From NCBI GenBank assembly GCA_021791235.1, contig JAJYXA010000083.1:1-7359 (forward strand): a DNA stretch of 7,359 bases, given 5' to 3'. The notes under the pieces are model-generated. The model was not told the DNA's origin, did no database searches, and was given only the letters and a program-made list of their open reading frames with translations. Positions 1-6,963 of the stretch are shown piece by piece; the stretch's first letter is position 1; every line of letters begins with the position of its first letter. This stretch comes from Pseudomonadota bacterium. GTDB lineage: Bacteria; Pseudomonadota; Gammaproteobacteria; Burkholderiales; Thiobacillaceae. The translations under genes were made by a program, and so were the position numbers.

Positions 1-792
1 CAGTCCGGTGCGGCGGAACTCGCCTGGCCGCGCACGTCCGCCAGCTACGAGAACAGCCTCGGCGCGCAACTCAAGCAGGCAGACATCAAGGGGCAGAAAA
101 CCCGTTCCACGCTGGCGGTGGCCAAGCGCACCCAGACGCGCGGGCAGATCGAAACCACCGTATCGCTGCAATACCAGACCGAACAGCAGACCATCGGCGA
201 TGTGGTCAACGAGCGCAACCAGGCGCTGTCCGCCAACTACGCGTGGACCCAGCGCACGGTGGGCCGCGCGTTCTATCCGCGGCGCGGTCACGTGCTCACC
301 TTGCAGGGCGGCGGCGCGGCGGCGGCACTGCTGTCGGATACCAATTTCATCCGCCTGTACGGCCGCCATACCCAGTATTTCCCCGCCGGTGAAAATGGGC
401 GGCTGATCCTGCGCGGTGAGCTCGGCGGCGTGCTGGCGGATACGCGCGACGGCATCCCCACCGATTTCCTGTTCCGTGCCGGCGGCGACAACTCGGTGCG
501 CGGCTACGCCTACCAGAGCCTGGGGCGCACGCTGTCCGGCGGGGTGGCGTCGGTGCGCTATCTCGCCACCGGCAGCGTCGAGTACAACTATTTCTTCGAC
601 CGCACCTGGGGCATGGCGGTTTTCGTCGATGCAGGCGATGCGGCCGACAGCCCGGGCCAGCTGTCGCCGGTGTTCGGCTACGGCCTGGGCGCGCGCTACC
701 GTTCGCCGGTGGGGCCGGTGAACCTCGATGTGGCGTATGGCGAAGCCACCCGTCAATTCCGTCTGCATTTCTCGCTCGGGGTGTCGTTTTGA
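1..792 (+). CDS. tamA: TamA, outer-membrane BamA/Omp85-family barrel protein (5' end missing)
   Basis: The reading frame is open from the first base of the window and ends in TGA at 790-792, giving the last 263 residues; E. coli TamA is about 577 residues, so this is roughly the C-terminal barrel half and the POTRA domains lie upstream of the window. Seen: alternating polar/hydrophobic beta strands, the Omp85 loop-6 signature RAGGDNSVRGYAYQ (around 478-519, with VRGY at 496-507), and a C-terminal strand ending in phenylalanine (FSLGVSF), the usual BAM recognition signal. Known for the family: TamA sits in the outer membrane, pairs with inner-membrane TamB and assists envelope assembly, including insertion of some outer-membrane proteins. 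The tamB gene follows immediately and overlaps, supporting TamA over BamA or a two-partner secretion pore. The alternative, another Omp85 protein, is unlikely given that neighbour. Confidence 0.93.
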   Translation, partial: QSGAAELAWPRTSASYENSLGAQLKQADIKGQKTRSTLAVAKRTQTRGQIETTVSLQYQTEQQTIGDVVNERNQALSANYAWTQRTVGRAFYPRRGHVLTLQGGGAAAALLSDTNFIRLYGRHTQYFPAGENGRLILRGELGGVLADTRDGIPTDFLFRAGGDNSVRGYAYQSLGRTLSGGVASVRYLATGSVEYNYFFDRTWGMAVFVDAGDAADSPGQLSPVFGYGLGARYRSPVGPVNLDVAYGEATRQFRLHFSLGVSF

Positions 793-3700
793 GGCGCCTC
801 GCCCGGGGAGTGGCCGCGCTGCTGGCAGCACTGGCGTTGCTGATCGTGGTGGGGGCCGGGATGGCGATGACGACCCTCGGGTTCCGCTGGCTGGGCGACG
901 TGGCGGTTTTCCTGAGCGGGGGGCGGCTGGCGGTCGAGGGGCTGGAAGGGCATGTCGGCGTGCCTGTCCGCATCGGAAAACTCGTCTTCACTTCCGACAC
1001 CAAGCGCGTCACCGCGGAGCGCGTGCGGCTCGAATGGCAGCCGCGCGCGCTGCTGCGCGGTCGGCTCGACATCGATCTGCTGGCGGCGCAAACCGTGCGC
1101 ATCGACATCCTGAAAAAGGATACGACGCCGCCGACGCTGCCCGCCAGCCTGCGCCTGCCGGTGGACGTGCGGGTGGCTGCCTGGGATGTGGCGCATCTCG
1201 ACGTGGTCGATGCCGGCGGGACGCTCGGTTTCAAGAACCTGCACGGACGCATCGACGACGATGGCGACCGCTACCGGTTCAGTGGCATGGCGGCCAGCAC
1301 ACCCTGGGCGGACGTCAGTGGCCGCCTCGAACTCGGCAAGGACGCGCCGTTCACGCTGCAGGGTCGCTTCGATGCCGTGCGCACGGATCCCGTGCCGATC
1401 AACGCTACGCTCGGCGTGCAGGGACGGCTGGCGGCCATCGTCTTCCGATTCGATGCCCAGGCCAAAGACATGAGCCTCATGGCCAGCGGCGAGGCCGCGC
1501 CGTTTGCACGCGTGCGTTTGCCCAGATTGCTGGTGGCCGGGCAGGGCATCGACCCGCGCCAGTTCGTGGCGGGTGCACCGGGCGCCGATCTGGCGTTTTC
1601 CGGCGTGTTCGAAGGCCAGCCGGGCGAACGTCTGCTCGGCAGCTTCAGCCTCAATAACGGTCTGGCCGGACGGTTCGATCAGAACCGCTTGCCGCTCGCC
1701 AGTCTGACCGGTGCGGTGGTGGGCGACAGCGTACGGGCCGATTTCAGCGCGCTGGCGATCGACCTGGGCGCCGCCGGGCAATTGAGCGGATCGGGGCAGT
1801 GGCGCAACGGCCGCTTGAGCATGAACCTGAGCAGCCCGCATCTCAACCTGGCTGGGCTGTATCGCCAGTTGCGTGCCACGCGGCTGCAGACGACCCTGCA
1901 GCTGGACGGCGACGCGACGCGCCAGACGCTCACGGCCGACGTCGGCGAAACCTGGGGCCGGGGCCGGTTCACGCTGAGCCATGCCGATTCGGCGCTGCGA
2001 CTTGAATCGGCGAATTTCGCCGGACAGGCGGGGCGGCTGAGCGCCGGGGGCACGCTGCAACTCGACGCCACACGCGCCTTTACCGCCACGTTCGACGCCA
2101 GCCAGATCAATCCGGCGCGTTTCGGAAAATTTCCCCAGGCGCGACTCAACGCGCGCGGCGCGATGAGCGGTGCCCTGGCGCCGACGCTGCGCCTGCAGAC
2201 GCAGTTCACCCTGCCGCCGGGCGAACTCGCAGGCCGCCCGGTGAGCGGGCAGGGGCGGCTGCGCTACGAAAACCGGCATCTCGCCGATGCCGACATCGAT
2301 CTGGATCTGGCCGGCAACCGGGCGAAGCTGAAGGGCGCGTACGGCCGGGCGGGCGACCGGCTCGTCTGGGACGTCGACGCGCCGGCGCTGGCGCGCCTGA
2401 ACCTGGGCCTGGCGGGGCGGCTGAGCAGCCGCGGCAGCGCCAGCGGCGACCCCGCCCGGTTGCAGATCGATGCCCAGCTTGCCGCCAGCGGCCTGCGCCT
2501 GCCCGGCGATATCGCCGCCGACATCCTGAATCTGCGCGTGAACTTGCAGGCTGCGACCAATGGCACATTCAACGGCCAGCTCGATGCGAGCGGGGTGCGG
2601 CTGGCCGGGCAGCGCGTGAATACTGTCCGGGCGAACCTGCAGGGGCGCCGCAACGCGCACACGCTGACACTCGACGCCCGCCTGCCCGCGTGGCAGGCGA
2701 CGGCGAGCCTGGCGGGCGGGCTGGATACGAATACGGTCTGGCGTGGGCAATTGAATCAGGCCGAGGTGCAGGGCGCCTGGCCGATGAAACTGCTGGCACC
2801 CGCCACCATGTTGCTGTCGCGCAGCCAGCAGCAGGTGAACGGTCTGGCCCTGACCGTGGCGGGCGGGCGGCTGACGGTCGACCAGTTCGGCCGCCAGGGT
2901 AACCGGCTCGCCAGCCGCGGCACGCTCGCCGACCTGCCGCTGGCACCGTTGCTTGGATTGCTCAAAACCGCGCCGCCCTTCACTACCGACCTGCGCGTGA
3001 GCGGCGACTGGAATCTGCACGCGGGCGAAACGCTCGACGGCCAGCTGCAGCTGCGCCGCCAGTCGGGCGATGTTCGGCTGACCGACCCGTCGATGAGCCT
3101 GGGCCTGACCGCCCTGACGCTCGATATGGATGCGGCGGCCAGCCAGGCCAAGGTCCGCCTCGCAGCCGACACCCGCGAAGCCGGCCAGCTGCGGCTGGAG
3201 GGTCGGGGCGCGCTGGTGCGCGACGGTGCCGTGTTCACGCTGTCGCGCAGTGCACCGCTCGCCTGGAACGCGCAATTCGACGTGCCGGACCTGCGCCTGC
3301 TGAGGCCGTTCATTCCGGTCGGCATCCGCGCCGATGCCCGTCTCAATGCGCAACTCAGCGGCAGCGGCAGCCTGGCGGCGCCGCGCATCGACGGCCGGAT
3401 TGCTGCCGATGCGATCCGCTTTTCCATGCCTGAACAGGGCGTGTCGATTACCGACGGCACGCTCAAGCTTCTGCTGGCGGACGACCGGGTGCAGGTGCAG
3501 GAAGGCGAGTTGAAGGGCAGCAGCGGCCGCATCGTGGTGAGCGGCAACGCCCAGTTGAGAAACCCGCAGGCCGGCCTCACGCTGACGTTTGAAAAGTTCG
3601 CGGTCACCAACCGCAGCGACCGCCGCGTGATCGTGTCCGGCGTGACTCAGTTGAATCTCGACCAGAAGCGCCTGCAACTCACCGGCGAGCTCACTGCCGA

Positions 3701-4514
3701 CCGGGCCCGCCTGGAGATGCCCGAGGCGAGCCGGCCCCAGCTGTCGAGCGATGTGGTCGTCGTCGGCCGGCCGCCGCGCGAAAAGCCGGCGGCGCAGCGC
3801 TTTCCGCTGACGCTCGATCTCAACCTCAATCTCGGCAATGATTTCCTGTTCAAGGGGGCCGGGCTCGACGCACGGCTGGGTGGCCAGTTGCGCGTCTTCA
3901 CCGTGAATCAGGCACTGCGCGGCGAGGGCACGATCCAGGTGGAAAAGGGGCGCTATGCCGCCTATGCGCAGACGCTGGACATCGAGCGCGGCGTCCTGCG
4001 TTTTGCCGGTCCCATCGATAACCCCGCCCTCGACGTGCTGGCGGTGCGCAAAACGCCGAGCGTCAAGGTGGGCGTGCAGGTCGGCGGCACGGTGCAGCAC
4101 CCGGTGGTGACGCTGTATTCCGATCCGGCGCTGCCCGACACCGAGAAACTCGCCTGGCTGGTGCTGGGGCACGGTCTGGAAAACAGCGGCCAGCAGGAAT
4201 TCGTGCTGCTGCAGGTGGCGGCTGGGGCCTTGCTGAGCCAGACCGAGTCGGTGAACCTGCAGGCGAAGATGGCGGAAACCCTGGGCATCGACAGCTTCGA
4301 CGTGCGTGCGGGCGGCGGCGAATCCCTGACCGGTACCGTGGTCAGCGTCGGCAAGCGGTTGTCCTCGCGCGCGACGCTGAGCTACGAGCAGAGCCTCGAC
4401 GGACTGAGCCAGGTGGTCAAGGTGCTCTATCAACTGTCGCCGCACGTGCGGCTGGAAGCGCAGGGCGGGCAGCCAAGCAGTTTCGATGCGTTCTATACGC
4501 GGGAATACGACTAG
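789..4514 (+). CDS. tamB: TamB, inner-membrane-anchored translocation and assembly module protein (DUF490)
   Basis: Complete 1241-residue protein, close to E. coli TamB (about 1259). An Arg-rich N-terminus (residues 2-6) and one hydrophobic segment (about 8-27) form the inner-membrane anchor. A very long repetitive beta-rich region follows, expected to form the lipid-binding groove of AsmA-like/bridge proteins. The conserved TamB domain lies at about residues 900-1241: GNDFLFKGAGLDARLGGQL near 1016, GPIDNPALDVLAVRKTP near 1074, and a VTLYSDPALPDTEKLAWLVLG block near 1107. Known for the family: TamB spans the periplasm, partners TamA and contributes to lipid transport and outer-membrane protein assembly. 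The chosen start is TTG at 789, overlapping the tamA stop (TTGA) and preceded by GGGG at 778-781, which suggests translational coupling. The next in-frame candidate, GTG at 810, would remove the arginines and has its purine run too close. The product is certain; the start is less so. Confidence 0.95.
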   Translation: MRRLARGVAALLAALALLIVVGAGMAMTTLGFRWLGDVAVFLSGGRLAVEGLEGHVGVPVRIGKLVFTSDTKRVTAERVRLEWQPRALLRGRLDIDLLAAQTVRIDILKKDTTPPTLPASLRLPVDVRVAAWDVAHLDVVDAGGTLGFKNLHGRIDDDGDRYRFSGMAASTPWADVSGRLELGKDAPFTLQGRFDAVRTDPVPINATLGVQGRLAAIVFRFDAQAKDMSLMASGEAAPFARVRLPRLLVAGQGIDPRQFVAGAPGADLAFSGVFEGQPGERLLGSFSLNNGLAGRFDQNRLPLASLTGAVVGDSVRADFSALAIDLGAAGQLSGSGQWRNGRLSMNLSSPHLNLAGLYRQLRATRLQTTLQLDGDATRQTLTADVGETWGRGRFTLSHADSALRLESANFAGQAGRLSAGGTLQLDATRAFTATFDASQINPARFGKFPQARLNARGAMSGALAPTLRLQTQFTLPPGELAGRPVSGQGRLRYENRHLADADIDLDLAGNRAKLKGAYGRAGDRLVWDVDAPALARLNLGLAGRLSSRGSASGDPARLQIDAQLAASGLRLPGDIAADILNLRVNLQAATNGTFNGQLDASGVRLAGQRVNTVRANLQGRRNAHTLTLDARLPAWQATASLAGGLDTNTVWRGQLNQAEVQGAWPMKLLAPATMLLSRSQQQVNGLALTVAGGRLTVDQFGRQGNRLASRGTLADLPLAPLLGLLKTAPPFTTDLRVSGDWNLHAGETLDGQLQLRRQSGDVRLTDPSMSLGLTALTLDMDAAASQAKVRLAADTREAGQLRLEGRGALVRDGAVFTLSRSAPLAWNAQFDVPDLRLLRPFIPVGIRADARLNAQLSGSGSLAAPRIDGRIAADAIRFSMPEQGVSITDGTLKLLLADDRVQVQEGELKGSSGRIVVSGNAQLRNPQAGLTLTFEKFAVTNRSDRRVIVSGVTQLNLDQKRLQLTGELTADRARLEMPEASRPQLSSDVVVVGRPPREKPAAQRFPLTLDLNLNLGNDFLFKGAGLDARLGGQLRVFTVNQALRGEGTIQVEKGRYAAYAQTLDIERGVLRFAGPIDNPALDVLAVRKTPSVKVGVQVGGTVQHPVVTLYSDPALPDTEKLAWLVLGHGLENSGQQEFVLLQVAAGALLSQTESVNLQAKMAETLGIDSFDVRAGGGESLTGTVVSVGKRLSSRATLSYEQSLDGLSQVVKVLYQLSPHVRLEAQGGQPSSFDAFYTREYD

Positions 4515-4533
4515 GCCCGAAAACCGATCAAAA

Positions 4534-4551
4534 CCCGATGGTAGAATCGGG
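4534..4551. repeat. Inverted repeat CCCGAT/ATCGGG over the -10 element
   Basis: A perfect 6-base inverted repeat (CCCGAT at 4534-4539, ATCGGG at 4546-4551) has a 6-base centre, GGTAGA, that contains part of the -10 element. Another CCGAT copy lies at 4524-4528, and GCCCGA at 4515-4520 is complementary to TCGGGC at 4547-4552. There is no T-run after it, so it is not an intrinsic terminator. It could be an operator or an RNA hairpin in a read-through transcript, or chance in GC-rich DNA. Confidence 0.45.
4539..4547 (+). promoter_or_regulatory. Candidate extended -10 promoter for surE-pcm-nlpD-rpoS
   Basis: The sequence TGGTAGAAT reads as TGn followed by TAGAAT, which matches the sigma-70 -10 consensus TATAAT at five of six bases and carries the extended -10 TG. 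No convincing TTGACA-like -35 lies 16-18 bases upstream (that stretch reads GAAACC or similar), which an extended -10 can tolerate. Transcription would be expected to begin near 4553-4555. Its position in the only intergenic gap, just before surE, fits a promoter for the downstream run of overlapping genes. This is a motif call without experimental support. Confidence 0.55.
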
Positions 4552-4554
4552 CGC

Positions 4555-4626
4555 ATGTTTGAAGTTCGCATCAACACCATGAGTTTCCTGTTCCGTTTGC
4601 CTGCCCTGTCCGGAGGCTACTGCTGA
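4555..4626 (+). CDS. Possible 23-codon leader ORF upstream of surE
   Basis: An ATG at 4555 opens a 23-codon frame (begins MFEVRINTM, ends SGGYC) whose TGA at 4624-4626 shares a base with the surE ATG at 4626 (TGATG). The surE Shine-Dalgarno sequence lies within its last codons. If transcription starts about 6-8 bases after the -10 element, the ATG would be at or almost at the 5' end of the mRNA, so it could be read as a leaderless message. No Shine-Dalgarno precedes it. A second in-frame ATG at 4579 would give 15 residues. I do not recognise the peptide; it has no run of a single amino acid typical of attenuation leaders. Such a short frame can easily arise by chance. Confidence 0.25.
   Translation: MFEVRINTMSFLFRLPALSGGYC
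4612..4616 (+). promoter_or_regulatory. Ribosome binding site of surE
   Basis: GGAGG lies 9 bases before the ATG at 4626. It is the strongest Shine-Dalgarno match among the gene starts in this window and fixes the surE start. Confidence 0.85.
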
Positions 4627-5369
4627 TGCGTATCCTGCTGTCCAACGACGACGGTTACTTCGCGCCCGGCCTCGCCGCGCTGGCGAAGGCGCTCGCGCCG
4701 CTCGCCGACATCACTGTGGTGGCGCCCGAGCGCGACCGCAGCGGCGCCTCCAATTCGCTCACGCTCGACCGCCCGCTGATGCTGCGCCAGGCGCCGAGCG
4801 GCTTTTATTACGTTAACGGCACGCCGACCGATTGCGTTCATCTGGCTGTCACCGGCATGCTGGACCATATGCCGGACATGGTGATTTCCGGCATCAACCA
4901 CGGTGCCAACATGGGTGACGACACGATTTATTCCGGTACCGTTGCCGCCGCCACCGAAGGCTATCTGCTGGGCATTCCGTCGATCGCGGTCTCGCTCGCC
5001 AGCCACAACGCGCAGCACTTCGACACCGCCGCGCGCGTGGTGGCCGAACTGGTGCAACGCATCCAGACGCGGCCGCCGACCGAACCGATGCTGCTCAACG
5101 TCAACGTGCCGGACTGCGCTTCCGCCGATTTGCACGGCGTGTCCGTGACCCGGCTGGGCAAGCGCCACAAGGCCGAGTCGGTGGTGAAGACCACCAACCC
5201 GCGCGGCCAGACCGTGTACTGGGTGGGTGCTGCCGGCGCCGCGCAGGACGCGGGCGAAGGCACCGATTTCCATGCCGTTGCCGACGGCCATGTCTCGATT
5301 ACCCCGCTGCAAATGGACCTCACCCGTTTCAGCCAGATGGACAGCGTGAACGCATGGCTGAAACCCTGA
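4626..5369 (+). CDS. surE: 5'/3'-nucleotidase SurE (stationary-phase survival protein)
   Basis: Complete 247-residue protein, family-typical length (E. coli about 253). It begins [10 protein letters not shown], with the metal-binding Asp8-Asp9 pair; Ser39 in the PERDRSGAS segment and Asn91 in [12 protein letters not shown] complete the expected divalent-metal site. The GTVAAATEG block (about 104-112) and the C-terminal [17 protein letters not shown] block (from about 212) are also typical. Known for the family: a cytoplasmic metal-dependent phosphatase that removes phosphate from nucleoside 5'- and 3'-monophosphates and can act on short polyphosphate, linked to survival under stress and in stationary phase. 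The ATG is supported by GGAGG at 4612-4616. The gene heads a tight run of overlapping genes leading to rpoS and has its own likely promoter just upstream. No key residue is missing. Confidence 0.97.
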   Translation: MRILLSNDDGYFAPGLAALAKALAPLADITVVAPERDRSGASNSLTLDRPLMLRQAPSGFYYVNGTPTDCVHLAVTGMLDHMPDMVISGINHGANMGDDTIYSGTVAAATEGYLLGIPSIAVSLASHNAQHFDTAARVVAELVQRIQTRPPTEPMLLNVNVPDCASADLHGVSVTRLGKRHKAESVVKTTNPRGQTVYWVGAAGAAQDAGEGTDFHAVADGHVSITPLQMDLTRFSQMDSVNAWLKP

Positions 5370-6034
5370 GCTCACGTGCCGGCATCGGCATGACCTCGGC
5401 CCGCACGCGCGGCCGCATGGTCGAACGCCTGCGCGAGCAGGGCATCAAGGACGAAATGGTGCTGGCGGCGATGGGCAGCGTGCCGCGCCACCTGTATGTC
5501 GACCAGGCGCTGGAATCGCGTGCCTACGAAGACACCGCGCTGCCGATCGGGTTCGGGCAGACGATTTCCAACCCCTACATCGTTGCGCGCATGGCCGAAC
5601 TGGCGCGCCACGGCGAGAACGGCCACGGCCGCGAACTCGGACGCGTGCTGGAAATCGGGCTGGGTTGCGGCTACCAGGCGGCGGTGCTGGCCAAGCTGGC
5701 GCGCGAGGTGGTGTCGATGGAGCGCATTGCCCAGCTGGTCGGCAAGACCCGGGCGCGTCTGCGTGAATTGCGCGTCAACAACGTCAAGCCCAAGCACGGC
5801 GACGGCATGCACGGCGCGAAGGATTTCGCGCCGTTCGACGCCATCGTGATCGCGGCCGCCTTTGCAGAAGTGCCGCACGCCCTGCTGGACCAGCTGGCCG
5901 ATGGCGGGCGTCTGGTGATGCCGCTCGGCAACGCCACGCAGACGCTGTGCGTGATGGAACGTCAGGGCGATGCGTTTGTCGAGCGCATGCTCGAAGGGGT
6001 GAAGTTCGTTCCCCTGCTGCCGGGCGTGGCGTGA
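5354..6034 (+). CDS. pcm: Protein-L-isoaspartate O-methyltransferase
   Basis: Complete 226-residue protein, somewhat longer than E. coli PCM (208) owing to about 18 extra N-terminal residues and a short His/Gly-rich insert near 86-95. It shows the family blocks: [19 protein letters not shown] (62-80), the SAM-binding glycine motif [18 protein letters not shown] (98-115), HGDG (148-151), FDAIVIAAA (161-169), [16 protein letters not shown] (177-192) and a C-terminal FVPL. Known role: it uses S-adenosylmethionine to methylate abnormal isoaspartyl residues, starting the repair of aged cytoplasmic proteins. The start at 5354 lies 16 bases inside surE, implying coupling. No strong Shine-Dalgarno precedes it, and an internal ATG at 5390 (residue 13, [14 protein letters not shown]) is a credible alternative start. 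In motif I, leucine replaces the threonine usual between the first two glycines. Confidence 0.96.
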   Translation: MAETLSSRAGIGMTSARTRGRMVERLREQGIKDEMVLAAMGSVPRHLYVDQALESRAYEDTALPIGFGQTISNPYIVARMAELARHGENGHGRELGRVLEIGLGCGYQAAVLAKLAREVVSMERIAQLVGKTRARLRELRVNNVKPKHGDGMHGAKDFAPFDAIVIAAAFAEVPHALLDQLADGGRLVMPLGNATQTLCVMERQGDAFVERMLEGVKFVPLLPGVA

Positions 6035-6963
6035 TGAAGTCGACCACCGGGGACCGCATGCGTACCGCCTGGCTGGCAGCGATGCTGCTGGGACTGGCGG
6101 GTTGCTCGTCAACCGGGATGGCGCCGGTGGATGAACGGTCGCCGGTGCACCGCGCTGCCAAGGCAGAAGGGGCACGCGCCGCCACGCCGCAGATCGCGCC
6201 GTCCACCAACGGCCTGCACACCGTGGCGCGCGGCGATACGCTGTATGCCATCGCCTTTGCCAACGGCCTGGATTACCGCGAGATCGCCATCTGGAACCAG
6301 CTCGAATCGCCCGATCGCATCCTGGTCGGCCAGGTGCTGCGCCTCACGCCGCCGGCCGGCGCGGTCGAGATCAAGCCGCTCGACGACGAGCCGGCACCGA
6401 GCGCCCGCCCGCTGGCCGATCCCCCCGTATTGCGCGAACCGCAGGCGCAGTTGCTGGCCTATTCCGAAGCCAACTGGGCGCAGGTGTCAGGTGCGCATCC
6501 GGTCACGGCAGCTGCGTCCCCTGCGGCTAGCCCGGCGCCTGCCGCGCCAGCGGAAACGAAACCCGCCGTGGCAGAATCCGTGGCGAGCGCGTCGGTCGAC
6601 ACTTGGTTGTGGCCGGTGGACGGCAAGGTGATCGGTCGTTTTGGCGCGGCGGGCGGCAAGGGCATCGATATCGCCGGGCCGCGCAATACGCCGGTGCGAG
6701 CCGTGGCGTCCGGCAAGGTGGTATACAGTGGCAGTGGTCTGCGCGGTTATGGCCGTTTGCTGATCGTCAAGCACGCAGGCGAATTCCTCTCGGCCTATGC
6801 GCACAACGAAACCATCCTGGTCAAGGAAGGCGACATGGTGACAGCCGGACAGAAGATCGCCCTGATGGGCGACAGCGATGCCGACCGGGTCGAGTTGCAT
6901 TTTGAAATCCGCCGTTATGGAAAACCGCTCGACCCCCTGACCTATTTGCCGGAGCGCTCATGA
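6034..6963 (+). CDS. nlpD: NlpD, LysM and degenerate M23 lipoprotein (predicted amidase activator)
   Basis: 309 residues from the ATG at 6034, which shares its A with the pcm stop (TGATG). A lipoprotein signal (hydrophobic 11-22, lipobox LAGC, Cys24) predicts lipid anchoring, probably in the outer membrane since Ser follows the Cys. LysM lies at about 61-105 ([13 protein letters not shown] to VGQVLRL), an Ala/Pro-rich linker at about 155-188, and an M23/LytM domain at about 189-305. The metal site is incomplete: the motif reads GKGID where active enzymes have HxGxD, and ELH (287-289) where they have HxH, although Asp212, His257 and His289 remain. This matches E. coli NlpD, a non-catalytic activator of the amidase AmiC in cell separation, so an activator role is inferred. 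An internal ATG at 6058, with GGGGA at 6049-6053, would still encode a short lipoprotein signal and is an alternative start. rpoS follows with an overlap. Confidence 0.95.
   Translation: MKSTTGDRMRTAWLAAMLLGLAGCSSTGMAPVDERSPVHRAAKAEGARAATPQIAPSTNGLHTVARGDTLYAIAFANGLDYREIAIWNQLESPDRILVGQVLRLTPPAGAVEIKPLDDEPAPSARPLADPPVLREPQAQLLAYSEANWAQVSGAHPVTAAASPAASPAPAAPAETKPAVAESVASASVDTWLWPVDGKVIGRFGAAGGKGIDIAGPRNTPVRAVASGKVVYSGSGLRGYGRLLIVKHAGEFLSAYAHNETILVKEGDMVTAGQKIALMGDSDADRVELHFEIRRYGKPLDPLTYLPERS
6951..6954 (+). promoter_or_regulatory. Ribosome binding site of rpoS, inside the nlpD coding end
   Basis: GGAG lies 5 bases before the rpoS ATG at 6960, within the last codons of nlpD. It supports the ATG that overlaps the nlpD stop as the rpoS start. 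Confidence 0.7.

Larger units (their letters stand above)
4515..4625. other. Only intergenic gap in the window (tamB-surE)
   Basis: This 111-base gap is the only non-coding stretch here. It is visibly more A/T-rich at its start than the flanking genes. It holds an extended -10 element, a short inverted repeat with additional direct copies, a possible leader ORF and the surE ribosome binding site, each listed separately. No stem followed by a T-run is present after tamB, so I see no intrinsic terminator, and read-through from tamB into surE is possible. Confidence 0.8.

Noticed and set aside
728..1657. Plus-strand alternate frame of 309 codons overlapping tamA/tamB
   Set aside because: Gly/Arg-rich translation with no domain, in a different frame from the well-supported tamB.
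4534..4551. Hairpin after tamB as an intrinsic terminator
   Set aside because: The stem is only 6 bases and is followed by CGCATGTTTG rather than a T-run; it also overlaps a good -10 element.
753..4580. A 1275-codon open frame on the minus strand as a real gene
   Set aside because: It lies wholly opposite tamB, in codon register; its sequence is low-complexity Arg/Gln/Ala/His-rich with no recognisable domain, and tamB is unmistakable. Codon avoidance explains it.
5947..6033. Extension of nlpD to an upstream in-frame ATG at 5947
   Set aside because: This would overlap pcm by 88 bases and put about 29 Arg/Gly-rich residues before the lipoprotein signal, displacing it from the N-terminus.
4617..6175. 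Minus-strand frames opposite surE and pcm
   Set aside because: They are in register with the sense codons and show no domain; both sense genes have clear family motifs.
6722..6727. TATACA inside nlpD as a -10 element for rpoS
   Set aside because: No TG extension and no -35 at a suitable distance; it lies in the conserved M23 coding region, so the match is probably coding constraint.
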